Below are positions 27,101 to 33,749 of a DNA stretch of 64,000 bases, in pieces; positions within the stretch are counted from its first letter, which is position 1, and each line of letters opens with the position of its first letter. Under the pieces are notes generated by a model. It did not search any database, was not told the origin of the DNA, and was given only the letters and a program-made list of their open reading frames with translations. The translations under genes were made by a program, and so were the position numbers. Origin of the DNA: Vicugna pacos (Eukaryota; Chordata; Mammalia; Artiodactyla; Camelidae); contig NC_133014.1 of NCBI RefSeq assembly GCF_048564905.1, forward strand, positions 5,279,136 through 5,343,135, in the 5' to 3' direction.

Positions 27101-28160
27101 CCATACAGCAAGAGATCCTTTCATATGATGCACACATTCCAGCACCTTGGTCTCTCTCACTTGTTCGGACAGGTCCTTCCATACAGGAAGAGCAGACTTG
27201 CCTCTTTCCTTCAGCATCTGGGTAGCTTTGCACTGTTCAGATCTCAGCAGTACACAGACCCATTAGGTACCTATTCCCCAATATTGGACCTGAATTATTT
27301 GAAAGCTTCAGTGACCTAACTGTAATCTCTTCATCAGCAATTCTCAATGTGTGGGATATGAGCTCACGCCTTCCCTCTCCCATTCAGTAGATCACGGCAA
27401 ACCAATCATTGTGCCCCAGCTTTCTCCTCCCAAAGCCTGTGAGGACCTTGTCAATCAATCATGGGACTCGTCTTCAGAGGTCCCTGCTCAGGCCTCAGGA
27501 TCCTTCTGAATGAGCTTCAAGCATTGACAGCTGATGAATTGAAATGGGTACCTGACACCTGATACAAAGCCTGCCTGCCTTCCTGGTCCAACCAATCTCT
27601 TTCTTATATGCTCCCTCTAACTTGAATATTTTCTTTAAGATCTGTAAGGTATTCCAGTTTACTTTCTTCATTAGCTGAATAATGAGGTGGATCTTTGCCT
27701 TCATGCCAGGGCGGAAATTAAGTGTGCAAAACTATCTAAAACTCAGTAGTAAAGATGGCTGTGATCTCTTCGGTTGCAAACAGCATGAAGCAAATTTTCA
27801 GCTCAGACAGTTTCGTGATGCAAGTGTTCACGTCCTGTTCTCTCTGTGTAAACTCACAGAGCTGAACTTTTTCTTTATCAGTGACCCCATACGAGTCTTT
27901 CCTTGACCCCACTCCTATGAATCTTTTATTCTCTAGGCTAGGGGTACCAAATGGCTGGCAACTTTCTAAAGTAAAATTCTAAATCACAAATGTAAAAAAA
28001 ATTCAGCATCTTCAGTGGTCACCTCCACCTAAAAAAGCAAAGCTCTGATATTCTCTCTAGACTACCAACGGAGTATGTTTGTGACTGATTACAATGACTT
28101 ACCTGTAGTGCCCAAAAACGCAAGCATCAAAAATGTCAAGGGTATTTCTCTACGATGCAT
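1..28160 (-). CDS. IL18R1: IL18R1, interleukin-18 receptor alpha chain (spliced, 3' end off window)
   Basis: This is the ligand-binding chain of the IL-18 receptor, a type I membrane protein that pairs with IL18RAP and signals through its TIR domain and MyD88. Nine coding exons are visible, in transcript order: 28160-28103, 25083-24840, 21996-21834, 19433-19286, 15622-15560, 12770-12650, 9356-9217, 6458-6300 and 2100-1942. Every junction has AG/GT signals and the phases agree throughout (1,2,0,1,1,2,1,1,1), giving 418 complete codons with no stop. Residues 1-19 are a signal peptide and 20 to about 312 hold three Ig-like domains with several N-X-S/T sites. The membrane segment is about 326-346, followed by TIR box 1 ([11 protein letters not shown]) and box 2 ([10 protein letters not shown]). 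The last exon, with box 3, is not in the window. Identity rests on close match to remembered human IL18R1, for example FNITIV, DPNIHEE and [13 protein letters not shown]. The coding sequence looks functional. Confidence 0.96.
240..475 (+). repeat. MIR SINE
   Basis: Nearly full-length MIR core and tail: TTAACTCATTTAATCATCAT, ATTTTACAGATGAGGA, and TCACACAGCTAGTGAATGGC, in sense orientation. Confidence 0.88.
548..770 (+). repeat. MER20-like hAT-Charlie element
   Basis: Non-coding DNA transposon remnant recognisable by GTTGATAAACATTTTTTGTA, GCAAATATTTTAGCCTTGCA and GTCTCTGTCACAAAAACTCA. An incidental 70-codon frame inside it is not a gene. Confidence 0.6.
1045..1190 (+). repeat. L2 LINE 3' end
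   Basis: Ends with GTGCTCAGTAAACACTGGCC followed by GAATGAATGAATG, the typical L2 3' terminus. Confidence 0.7.
1191..1941. other. IL18R1 last visible intron, nothing recognised
   Basis: I see no exon, RNA gene or clear repeat here. The frame of 111 codons on the minus strand (1446-1781) has no similarity to the missing last IL18R1 exon. Confidence 0.5.
1942..2100 (-). CDS. IL18R1: IL18R1 exon: first half of TIR domain
   Basis: The acceptor is TATCTCCTAG and the donor GGAG|GTAAGA, phase 1 to 1, coding residues 366-418. It contains TIR box 1 ([17 protein letters not shown]) and the box 2/BB-loop region ([16 protein letters not shown]). Human has ERDVVPGG, so only a conservative change is seen. 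The next exon, with the rest of the TIR domain and the stop codon, must lie left of position 1. Confidence 0.96.
2195..2335 (+). repeat. Old L1 3' end
   Basis: CAAACTCATCAAACTGTACA followed by ATTATGCCTCAATGAAAAC and an A-rich tail is the usual end of old mammalian L1 copies. Confidence 0.6.
2340..3965. other. IL18R1 intron sequence without recognised features
   Basis: AT-rich intron DNA. The open frames of 60-115 codons here have no domain, no splice context and no repeat match that I can name. Confidence 0.5.
3970..4802 (+). mobile_element. Tigger1-family DNA transposon, 5'-truncated
   Basis: The 3' part of a pogo/Tigger element. It holds the end of the transposase gene, now in two separate frames (3992-4204 and 4237-4464, with [14 protein letters not shown] and [12 protein letters not shown]). 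Then comes the 3' non-coding part and the terminal inverted repeat GGTATGCCTG ending at 4802. The coding part is incomplete and no longer functional. Confidence 0.85.
4915..5570 (+). repeat. Old L1 ORF2 3' fragment
   Basis: Sequence such as GAAAAATGGGCAAAGGACAT and CAGACTGGTAAATACCCAAA is the 3' part of L1 ORF2 in sense, badly decayed, with an A-run near 4953-4970. Confidence 0.75.
5571..6299. other. IL18R1 intron 3' of the TM exon, nothing recognised
   Basis: No repeat or exon identified. The minus-strand frame reading in from the TM exon past its donor closes within about 45 codons. Confidence 0.45.
6300..6458 (-). CDS. IL18R1: IL18R1 exon: transmembrane segment
   Basis: The acceptor is CTTTCTACAAG and the donor ACAG|GTAACA, phase 1 to 1, coding residues 313-365. 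The juxtamembrane [10 protein letters not shown] is followed by a hydrophobic helix of about 21 residues ([21 protein letters not shown]), then [21 protein letters not shown] on the cytoplasmic side. It is nearly identical to human. Confidence 0.96.
6855..7065 (-). repeat. MIR SINE, antisense
   Basis: Antisense MIR body: GAAAGTCACTGGCACCCTCA, AAACTCCATCTGTATAC and ACACAGTGCCTAATGCTCAG. Confidence 0.6.
7090..7560. repeat. AT-rich, probable old LINE sequence
   Basis: Has the look of a decayed L1 3' region (TATTTTACAAATATACATAA, then a short TA run at 7436-7451). I cannot assign a subfamily. Confidence 0.3.
7561..8024. other. IL18R1 intron sequence, overlapping chance frames
   Basis: Several open frames of 67-131 codons overlap on both strands, but none shows a recognisable domain or splice partner. 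I see no gene here. Confidence 0.45.
8025..8190 (-). repeat. MIR SINE, antisense
   Basis: TAGTTGTGCGACATGGGGCA, TTTCTTCTCCTGTAAAGG and AAGAGCTCAGCACAGAGTCG follow the antisense MIR order. Confidence 0.65.
8346..8449. repeat. Compound simple repeat TC / TG / CG / TCTG
   Basis: A TC run, then a TG run passing into alternating GC (GTGTGTGCGCGCGCGAGCGT), then TCTG repeats. Alternating purine-pyrimidine of this kind can form Z-DNA. Confidence 0.85.
9217..9356 (-). CDS. IL18R1: IL18R1 exon: end of third Ig-like domain
   Basis: The acceptor is CTCTCTTACAG and the donor G|GTGTGAG, phase 2 to 1, coding residues 266-312. It holds [17 protein letters not shown], then [11 protein letters not shown] with the closing Ig cysteine, and [10 protein letters not shown] just before the juxtamembrane exon. 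Human has TPEGKWHASKVLRI and DTKSFILVRK. Confidence 0.94.
9659..10365 (+). mobile_element. Tigger1-derived element, internally deleted, with nested SINE
   Basis: It starts with a terminal repeat CAGGCAGACATC after a TA and ends GGGGTGCCTG at 10365. The 5' part (TTGAAGGTTTGTGGCAACTG) and the 3' part (TATAATGCTATTGTCCACTT) of Tigger1 are joined without the transposase gene. A camelid SINE sits inside it at 9820-10012. Confidence 0.8.
9820..10012 (-). repeat. Camelid vic-type SINE inserted in the Tigger element
   Basis: Antisense tRNA-derived SINE: T-rich tail, TACTGAGGATTGAACCCAGG, GTGCTAAGCATACACTCTAC, CCACATGAGCTACACCCTCC. It is flanked by 14-base target duplications, 9806-9819 (ACATGTTGGTAATT) and 10013-10026 (ACATTTTGGTAATT). 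Confidence 0.92.
10505..10705 (+). repeat. L1 3' end with A-rich tail
   Basis: CAAGATCTTGTGGTAGCTCA, ACACAACATTGTAAACTGAC and ACTCAATAAAATAAAATTAA form the 3' end of a relatively young artiodactyl-type L1 in sense. Confidence 0.8.
10706..12649. other. IL18R1 intron, no recognised features
   Basis: Moderately GC-rich intron DNA with several chance frames up to 114 codons on both strands. No domain, splice structure or repeat family could be assigned. A short direct duplication (AAGAAGCATAAAA) sits near 11936-11962. Confidence 0.45.
12650..12770 (-). CDS. IL18R1: IL18R1 exon: start of third Ig-like domain
   Basis: The acceptor is TTTTACCTAG and the donor TG|GTATGG, phase 1 to 2, coding residues 226-265. 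It reads [20 protein letters not shown], then [12 protein letters not shown], matching human VRLNCSALLNEEDVIYW and DPNIHEE. The Ig3 cysteine and tryptophan are both present. Confidence 0.95.
13090..14560 (+). repeat. Old L1 ORF2 fragment
   Basis: Sense L1M-type ORF2: AACTGCCAATCTAGAATTAT, TGTAAATGGATTAGACACCA, then ACCATTAACCAACTTCACCT. A frame at 14141-14407 is a piece of its reverse transcriptase region. The copy carries many lesions. Confidence 0.8.
14885..15095 (-). repeat. MIR SINE, antisense
   Basis: CTCTGCCACTTTCCAATGGT, AACCTTTCTGAGCTTCAGTC, CCACAAAATGGGAACAGTAC and TTGGAGGATTTAATGAAATC are the diagnostic antisense MIR blocks. Confidence 0.85.
15560..15622 (-). CDS. IL18R1: IL18R1 short exon: Ig2-Ig3 linker
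   Basis: This 63-base exon lies between a T-rich acceptor ending CACTTTTAG and the donor G|GTATAT, phase 1 to 1. It codes residues 205-225, including [12 protein letters not shown] and VKVEL, matching human SNIVPVLLGPKLNHVAVEL. Short linker exons here are normal for the IL-1 receptor family. Confidence 0.93.
15623..17415. other. IL18R1 intron, no recognised features
   Basis: The part 16030-17290 is richer in G+C and gives open frames up to 178 codons (16424-16960, plus strand). None has a recognisable domain, and the frame is low in structure. I treat them as chance. Confidence 0.45.
17416..17720 (-). mobile_element. Tigger1-derived short deletion element
   Basis: Both ends are Tigger1-like: the left starts CGGGCGCACCTTGGAGGTAT and the right ends GAGGTAAGCCTG. 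Inside, TGAGTCACACAGATTTTTTT and TAAAAGTTATGTTTACACTA match the Tigger 3' region and TGCAAAGCACAATAAAATGA the 5' end. No coding capacity. Confidence 0.8.
17722..17905 (-). repeat. L2 LINE, antisense
   Basis: CACTCAGCAGACATGTAATG, AGCACCTACAGTGCCAAGTG and CAGGAGCTCCGCAGTCTAGG follow the antisense L2 pattern. Confidence 0.6.
18700..19010 (+). repeat. L2-like LINE 3' end
   Basis: Ends CAATAAATATTTGTTGAGTG after a pyrimidine-rich stretch, as L2 does. The 5' limit is vague. Confidence 0.5.
19286..19433 (-). CDS. IL18R1: IL18R1 exon: second Ig-like domain
   Basis: The acceptor is TTAAAACACAG and the donor G|GTAAGAG, phase 0 to 1, coding residues 156-204. The exon holds [13 protein letters not shown], with the Ig tyrosine-corner motif and cysteine, and [13 protein letters not shown], all close to human. 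Glycosylation sites NVT and NIT are kept. Confidence 0.95.
19434..20955. other. IL18R1 intron, no clear features
   Basis: Includes a small purine-rich patch (AGAGAGGGAGGAGGAGGAGG, about 19724-19756) and otherwise unremarkable intron sequence. Confidence 0.45.
20990..21420 (+). repeat. Old L1 3' fragment
   Basis: TTTCAACTGGTATTGCTCCC through CTAACAAATGTCCAATAACA is decayed L1 ORF2/3' sequence in sense. It contains a local triplication at 21231-21322. Confidence 0.55.
21231..21322 (+). repeat. Three tandem copies of a ~30-base unit
   Basis: The unit GAATCAATTAGATACAAGTG plus a short AT-rich spacer occurs at about 21231, 21263 and 21292 with few differences, and a fourth copy starts at 21323. 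It arose inside an old L1 copy. Confidence 0.85.
21834..21996 (-). CDS. IL18R1: IL18R1 exon: Ig1/Ig2 linker and start of Ig2
   Basis: The exon lies between acceptor TTCCTAG and donor AAG|GTAATG, phase 2 to 0, and codes residues 101-155. It reads [15 protein letters not shown], then KHSCFTE, then [18 protein letters not shown] and ends in VNRTLYK. The cysteines and the HSCFTE motif match human IL18R1. The first codon is completed by the two bases carried over from the previous exon. Confidence 0.95.
22640..22775 (+). repeat. MIR SINE fragment
   Basis: AGGTTAAATGACTCTCCCAA and GGTCACACACCCAGCTCACA are sense MIR motifs. Confidence 0.65.
22962..23206. repeat. CA-rich minisatellite of ACACATG/GGACACAT type
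   Basis: About 245 bases made of variant units such as ACACATGTACACAC, ACACATGGACACAT and CATACACACCATACACA. It is almost entirely alternating purine-pyrimidine. Frames of 75-136 codons across it reflect the repeat only. Confidence 0.9.
23207..24839. other. IL18R1 intron, pyrimidine-rich then unremarkable
   Basis: 23300-23700 is C/T-rich and may be a decayed L2. A 16-base exon-like segment at 24597-24612 has good splice signals but would break the frame, so I do not annotate it. Confidence 0.4.
24840..25083 (-). CDS. IL18R1: IL18R1 exon: first Ig-like domain
   Basis: The exon runs from acceptor CTTTAG to donor GG|GTGAGT, phase 1 to 2, and codes residues 20-100. Visible landmarks are [19 protein letters not shown], the domain tryptophan in [19 protein letters not shown] and the closing [15 protein letters not shown]. 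Potential glycosylation sites are NKS, NES and NDS. It is clearly homologous to the human first Ig domain, with divergence in the variable loop. Confidence 0.95.
25084..26265. other. IL18R1 intron, no clear features
   Basis: Holds a TC run (about 25715-25736) and pyrimidine-rich DNA. No exon or repeat family is assigned. Confidence 0.4.
26270..26525 (-). repeat. Old L1 fragment, antisense
   Basis: TATGTGGTATCCAATTGTGT and ATTTATTTATCCATTCTAAC follow the antisense L1 3' pattern where the target-site text reads 'stands in for a nearby village' in related copies; only the general order is recognisable. Confidence 0.4.
26530..28100. other. IL18R1 intron, no recognised features
   Basis: Several frames of 60-121 codons exist on both strands without recognisable domains. 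I cannot assign a repeat family. Confidence 0.4.
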
Positions 28161-28187
28161 GTTTAGGATTTGCTTCAAATGGTTTCT
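28103..28187 (-). CDS. IL18R1: IL18R1 first coding exon (start codon, signal peptide)
   Basis: The exon follows a pyrimidine-rich acceptor ending TTTTCCAG, has 27 bases of 5' UTR, then the ATG at 28160-28158. It codes [19 protein letters not shown] and stops one base into the next codon at the donor G|GTAAGTC. The basic n-region followed by a hydrophobic core is a clear signal peptide, and it aligns with human MNCRELPLT. No other in-frame ATG lies upstream within the exon, so this start is well supported. Confidence 0.93.
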
Positions 28188-28540
28188 CTGGAAAACAGAA
28201 TAAGACAAGTTCAGCCAAGGATCTCAGACAAAAGCACACCTGTCTGATGAAGGAGGTTTTAAAAGTCTTGTGGCAAACAGGCTTTTGAAAATCAGCCCAA
28301 CAAATTTTCATATCCCTCAATCCAGTCACTAGTTTCCTTTAGTACTTTCAACCATGTATAATGATTAACATTTCAAGGCAGCAAATTTTGGAAATCCCTA
28401 AATAATGCAATTTTTCTAATACAACAGAGTCTGCTGTGTTTTTGTCCTGGTCAACTGAATCTTACCTACAAGGTCAAGGTGGGGGACAACAGTGTTTCCA
28501 GAAAATCCATCCTATGAATGAACGGTCTGCCCATGTAGAA

Positions 28541-28561
28541 TTGTGTGTGTGTGTGTGTGTT
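28541..28561 (+). repeat. (TG)n microsatellite
   Basis: Ten TG units in IL18R1 intron 1, followed by an L2 fragment. Confidence 0.85.
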
Positions 28562-28614
28562 CCAGGTGCCTTTTTTATTAAATACCGATATTCTTTCTTC
28601 AGAACTAAGTTTTT

Positions 28615-28715
28615 CATAAGTTAGGAACTAAGTCTGTTTTGTTCATCACTGTAGCACCAAAGTCAATGCCTTGCACATAGTAAGCACTCATTAATACTTG
28701 TTAAAGAGGAATAGG
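28615..28715 (+). repeat. L2 LINE 3' end
   Basis: GTTTTGTTCATCACTGTAGC, GCCTTGCACATAGTAAGCAC and CATTAATACTTGTTAAAG are the L2 3' end in sense. Confidence 0.75.
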
Positions 28716-29019
28716 GATGTGTGTGTGTGTGTTTGTACACAAGTTTACACTCATGTGACCATAGTGTTTATTCTAGAAAATGGAGGCACAAAATGGGGAT
28801 TTTCTACAACCCAGATCCCTAATCTACATCGACTCAATGAACTCAAATCTGCTGAATTTCGATCCTACTCCAAACCATCACTTGTTCTACTGATTACAAA
28901 TTGAGAGAGAGTGTAAGAAGGATATACTGGGCCTCAGCCACCGAGTCTGAATATTTCATAAATAATCCCATGTCCCTTGTGTACCAAACATCTAGCCCCA
29001 CTGGACAGAGGAAGCACAG

Positions 29020-29215
29020 CAGGATGGAAAGAGCTTGGTTTCTGGGACGCACAAAACTGGGCTGGGATTCCTACTTAAGTCTTGACAAGCTGCATAACCT
29101 TGGGCAAGATACTTAGAAGTCATGAAGCCTGTCTGTTCATTACCAAAATGGGGTTGATAAGAAAGCCTAACTCCAAAAGTACTAAGTGATTAAATGAGCA
29201 AATATATTTATGAAG
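29020..29215 (-). repeat. MIR SINE, antisense
   Basis: AAAGAGCTTGGTTTCTGGGA, AACCTTGGGCAAGATACTTA and CCAAAATGGGGTTGATAAGA. Confidence 0.8.
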
Positions 29216-29508
29216 GGTTCCTGGGTGCACGGTAGCCTCTCAGCCCCCAGTAATTCTCCCGACAGCTGTCACTCACCTCCCATATGAAAACAGAGCACTG
29301 TTAGCACCCAGACCCTTGACAACATTTAATAGCTGAGGTGCCAAGCCATTTACATCAACCCTTATGAGTAACATCACCAAGCGTTTGATGTAATTTCCAA
29401 GAGATAATAATCAATAATGTAAAGACAAAGGGGATAAGTATGTATGGAAAGTACCAGCCATTCATCATCAAATTAGAATATGTCTATGGTTTGAAATCAG
29501 CCCCCACC

Positions 29509-29813
29509 CACACACGTGCACACACACACACACTTTATTATCAACTATATCCTCCTACCTCGGGTAGAATGAAAAGTGTCGTTTCCTCTGGTTAAGGTCG
29601 ACACAGTCTTGTAAAGGGCACTGTTGGGGTTTTTCTGGTGTTTTTTTTTTTTTTTAATTTTCAGGGTCTACTAAGAGATAAAGTTATTATGAGAAATTCA
29701 GAATTCTTCTGAGTTAACTCTCAGTTTCAAAATGAAACATGTTAAGATCCCAGTACACAGATTAGCTGATATTTGCACTGCTCTGTGTGTGAGTGTGTGT
29801 GTGTGTGTATATA
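29509..29813. repeat. Three simple repeats: CA run, T run, TG run
   Basis: A CA run at about 29509-29533, a T run near 29640-29655, and a TG/TA run at 29783-29813, all in IL18R1 intron 1. Confidence 0.75.
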
Positions 29814-30394
29814 TAATTTTGAATGTACTTGTGGATTTAAAAGATTAAGATATTAAATAATGGAACTTATTTCCAAAGGAAAAGTTATCCTGAGAAATGT
29901 CATAGATACTACGTTGGAGAATATAAATATTACATTTCTTGCATGTAGGAATTTTGGTGTGTTTTTCTTTTTCAGTGTTATGTTTGAGGTTGGTACCATT
30001 TTTTTGGTCTTTCTGTAATTTTAAAATTTCTCCTCCTCTTTCTTTCTCTCTTTTTTTCTTTAAAAGTTTTCCTGATTTCTAGATTACTGTAAGCCCATTG
30101 TAGGACATTTACAAAATGAAGATGGAAAAGAAGCAAATAATCTCAACATGCACCACACTTTGGTCCTTTCTTGTATTTTTTTCTATATATTTTCAAATAA
30201 AATATTTAAATAATTTCATATCCTGCAGTTCCTACTAAATCAAACAGCTTTTTCTTATGTCACAAAATACTCTTGGTTAACATCATCTTACCTGCCACGC
30301 AATACTCTTTCATATAGATATCTCAATTTACAAGACGTATTTTACTATAAAATAACCCCCCCGGCCACCTCCCCATGTAAGGCTATGAGTCAGT

Positions 30395-30560
30395 TTTTGG
30401 AGCATGGCTTTTGGAGCCAAACTGGCTGGATCTGAATCCTCACTGCACTCCTTACCAGCTGAATAGCATCAGGCCAGTCACTTACCATCTCTGTTCAATT
30501 TCTTTATCCATGAAAGGGGGTAACAACACTGCCTCCCAGAACTGATGGGATGGTGGCCAA
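30395..30560 (-). repeat. MIR SINE, antisense
   Basis: GCTTTTGGAGCCAAACTGGC, TCACTTACCATCTCTGTTCA and CCATGAAAGGGGGTAACAAC. Confidence 0.8.
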
Positions 30561-30784
30561 GTGTCTGCCCTGCTATTGTCTGTCTACATTTCTTACTCTC
30601 TTCTTGCTGCTACTACAATCTATGAGTCAAAGCACACATTTTAAACATGAAAATGCATTCCGCCAAACTGCACACAGACATGTTGTAAGAATTCACGCCC
30701 CCTCAGCAGCGCAGCACAGTATCTCTCCACCACATCCACATGAGCACTGAGCGTTCTCAGTCTTTAAATCTAATTAGGCATTTA

Positions 30785-31300
30785 AATGGATAAAATGGTA
30801 TCTCATGGTTTATTAGTATGCTTTTTTATTGGTATAAATGAGGTAAAATATTCATCATGTATTTTAGCTATTTCATTTCCTTGTCTTCATGCTTTTTGTC
30901 CAGTTCTTAAATGTTCAGCGTTTTCCCCAACGTGTTTAGTTTTCCTTTTTAATTCCTCTTTTGATGTCTTCACAGATGGACGATTTTACATTTATGAAGT
31001 CAGTCCAATCATTCTTTTGCTTTGTGATTTTTCCTTAACTTTCACATTTAGAACATTCCTTTCCCCTCAATAATCTGATAGATACTTACCTGTGTTTTCT
31101 TCATTTGTATGGCTCAGTGGGCTTTTTGCATTGCATTTTTTGTCCATTAACAATTAATTTTGCTGTTTGGTAAGACGACAGGGTCTAACTTAACTTATTT
31201 TCCCCAAATGGCTACTACTTATTTCTCTGTCATTAGTTAAACAGTCCTGTCTTTCCTTTACAGTTGGTTGATACTGTAGGTATAAGGTACAGGGCTTTCC
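30785..31300 (-). repeat. Old L1 fragment, antisense
   Basis: GGTAAGACGACAGGGTCTAA and TATTTTCCCCAAATGGCTAC match the antisense L1 ORF2/3' region. Limits are uncertain. Confidence 0.45.
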
Positions 31301-31624
31301 TGAGCAATTTATGGAAAATCTAACATCTGCTCAAGGGCAAATACACACACACGCACACCACCCTCTTTCTCTGTCTCTGCTCTCCCAGCTTGCTTTGTTT
31401 TGCTCTCGTAACACTTATCACTAGCTGACATATTATTATTTCAGGCTTGCTTTTTTGTTTGTTTTTCGCTGAATTGATGAATGCATTAAATTCATAAAAT
31501 ATATACAGTTTGGAGTCTTAGGTGATTATCTGATCCATCGTGGAAAGATTAAGATAACCTTCTACCTATGACATGCTTCTTAAATCATAACATCCTGAGA
31601 AGTTATGTTTTAACAACTGGGGCA

Positions 31625-31760
31625 CTCATTCTTACCTGGAGCTTGGAAAAAAACAATGGTGGCTAGGTTCCACCCAGACATCTGGAGTACAGCCTGGGTG
31701 ATTTGTAAACTCCTCTAGGTGATCCCAAGATATAGCTGAAGTAGGGAGACCCTGATCTAG
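31625..31760 (+). repeat. MER5-like hAT-Charlie element
   Basis: Order of motifs: ACCTGGAGCTTGGAAAAA, TAGGTTCCACCCAGACATCT, CTCTAGGTGATCCCAAGATA, GAGACCCTGATCTAG. This fits a decayed MER5 copy. Confidence 0.6.
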
Positions 31761-31792
31761 GGGACTTATTTGTATACTTAAAAGTAATTTTA

Positions 31793-31953
31793 GCAGGGAA
31801 GGGCATAGCTCAAGTGGTAGAGCACATGCTTAGCATGCACAAGGCTCTGGGTTCAATCCCCAGTATCTCTCTAAAAATAAATAAATGAATAAGCCTAGTT
31901 ACTGCCCCCTCAAAAAATAAATAAATAAGAAATAAATTTTTTAAAATTTAAGA
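31793..31953 (+). repeat. Camelid vic-type SINE, sense
   Basis: Body GGGCATAGCTCAAGTGGTAG, AGCACATGCTTAGCATGCAC, GGGTTCAATCCCCAGTATCT, then an AAATA-rich tail. Likely target duplications are AAAGTAATTT (31781-31790) and AAAGTAAATT (31954 onwards). This repeat is the best evidence for a camelid source. Confidence 0.93.
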
Positions 31954-32072
31954 AAAGTAAATTCAAAATATCTTAAATATACATTTAATAACAATACCTA
32001 ATAGTTAAGATACATAAATATATGTGCATGAATATGTGTATGTGTATATATGTAGATACGTATGTTCATATG

Positions 32073-32075
<3 letters not shown>

Positions 32076-32108
<33 letters not shown>
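32076..32108 (+). repeat. (CA)n microsatellite
   Basis: Sixteen perfect CA units in IL18R1 intron 1, preceded by a TATG-rich stretch. Confidence 0.95.
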
Positions 32109-32110
<2 letters not shown>

Positions 32111-32579
32111 GAATACTCACAAACTTACCCTCAATCACCCAATGGCATGAAGTTTTCTCTTAATGAAAAAGATTCTCTTCCAAAACCTGTGCGACCTTGG
32201 GCAAGGGTCAGATACAAGAGGACCACTCTCTCTGCCCCCAGGGCTGCACGGTTCCAACACCACCCCTTCCCCGAGCGTCCCAACGTCCAGCTCCTGAGCC
32301 CCTCGCTCTGCCGGACTTCCGTTCACAAACCCTACCCCGAACAAAAGTGACTGCTCTCTAGAAAAAACAGTTCACAGAAGTTCAAGAGTTGTTAGGCCAC
32401 TTCAAAGTTCTTTCTGATCAAGAGCCTGAGACTCGATCAGATGAAATGTTCAAGTTCAAATTACAGAGGATTACACTGACTCACACACTAACAGATGGAG
32501 ATCGCCTCACTCTGATCAGCGTTACAGACATGTAACTGAGCGCCTCCTAAGAGAACCTGCCAATGAGAATCATACCAGC

Positions 32580-32735
32580 AGTGCTCCTTCCTTTCGCCCT
32601 TCCTTCCTTCCTCCCTCCCTCCCTTCCTTTCTAATTAACTGGGATTTTTCTAATGGAGATACTGGGGATTGACTCCGAGACCTGTGCATGCAAAGCGCGC
32701 AGTAACACTGAGTTACACCCACCCCCCGTTTTTTA
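32580..32735 (-). repeat. Camelid vic-type SINE, antisense, with CCTT-rich tail
   Basis: GATACTGGGGATTGACTCCG, AGACCTGTGCATGCAAAGCG and GAGTTACACCCACCCCCC form the body, and the tail has become a CCTTCCTTCCTCCC repeat (32586-32630). Confidence 0.85.
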
Positions 32736-33349
32736 TGAAGTATCCTTAATTTCTGCCCCACAGCACCAGTAGTTTTTGAACGTAATTCTTTCTCTGCAGC
32801 GTTTCATTCATCCCTTAAGGTGACAAAACAGCCAAATGCAAAGAGGGGAAAGGTTATCTTGGACATCTCACAGACACAAAGTGTGCACGCACGCACACAC
32901 TTCCACTCTAAGGGAGAAAGAATTCGTGTCGAATTAGGTTTCTCAAGGCCAGGAGAGACACCTGCGTCTCACAGTCCTTGTCACACAAATGTCTGCTGTC
33001 ATTACCCCTGTGTCCCCCCCACCCCCGCATGCCTGTGCTAGTCGTGCTGGGGAACCACCCTCCCCACTTCCAGCTGCCAGGTCCCCGCGGTCCTTGCAAC
33101 CTGCCTCAATGTTTGTCTGCTTAAGGAAGCTCTCCAACTATCCCAGAACCTCTCAAAGCCAGTTTCCCCCAAATTTACCTTCTCCCAGCCCATCCAAGAC
33201 CCTTGGATTGAGAAGTGTGCCCCCCGCCCCCATCCCCGCACTGCACAGCGCTCTGTAATGCGGGGACAGGTGCCTATCTCTGACCGGACTTCCTCCGCGG
33301 GGATTTGTCTGATAGCTGTCATGCAGCCCACGGGGTTCCAACTCCTGGA

Positions 33350-33595
33350 GGCAGCTCGGATCAAGGCAAAGGCTTGGAGTCAAGAAAATCTGGGTGTGAG
33401 TCTGCTCTCTATTGATCAGCAGCTGGATGTCCTTGGATAAACCACTGAACATCTCTGTGCTTGCGTTTACCTCCTTGCAGGAAGAATTCTTCATCCCGCC
33501 TGTAGGAGGAGTAAGTGACAATAATGCATCTGAAAGTTTTCTACATAGTGTCAGACACCGGTAAGTGTTTAATACATGAAAACCATCACTTATCT
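33350..33595 (-). repeat. MIR SINE, antisense, next to IL18R1 promoter
   Basis: GGCTTGGAGTCAAGAAAATC, TGTCCTTGGATAAACCACTG, AACATCTCTGTGCTTGCG, then the decayed 5' part. Confidence 0.75.
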
Positions 33596-33708
33596 TAGCT
33601 GTTCTCGCCTTTCCAGAAGAAAAAAAAATTGGCGGGAGGACTGTTTTTAACCTCTAAACTATACTATCAGGGAAAGTTGATGACGCTGAAATCACCAGTT
33701 TTTCGTGT

Positions 33709-33709
<1 letters not shown>

Positions 33710-33747
<38 letters not shown>
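33710..33747 (+). repeat. (CA)n microsatellite beside IL18R1 exon 1
   Basis: About 19 CA units (GT in the transcript), starting 91 bases inside IL18R1 intron 1 and touching the CpG island. Confidence 0.95.
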
Positions 33748-33748
<1 letters not shown>

Positions 33749-33749
33749 C

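Noticed and set aside
31793-31870. tRNA-like A and B boxes
   Set aside because: They belong to a tRNA-derived camelid SINE with an A-rich tail and target duplications; there is no sign of a mature tRNA gene.
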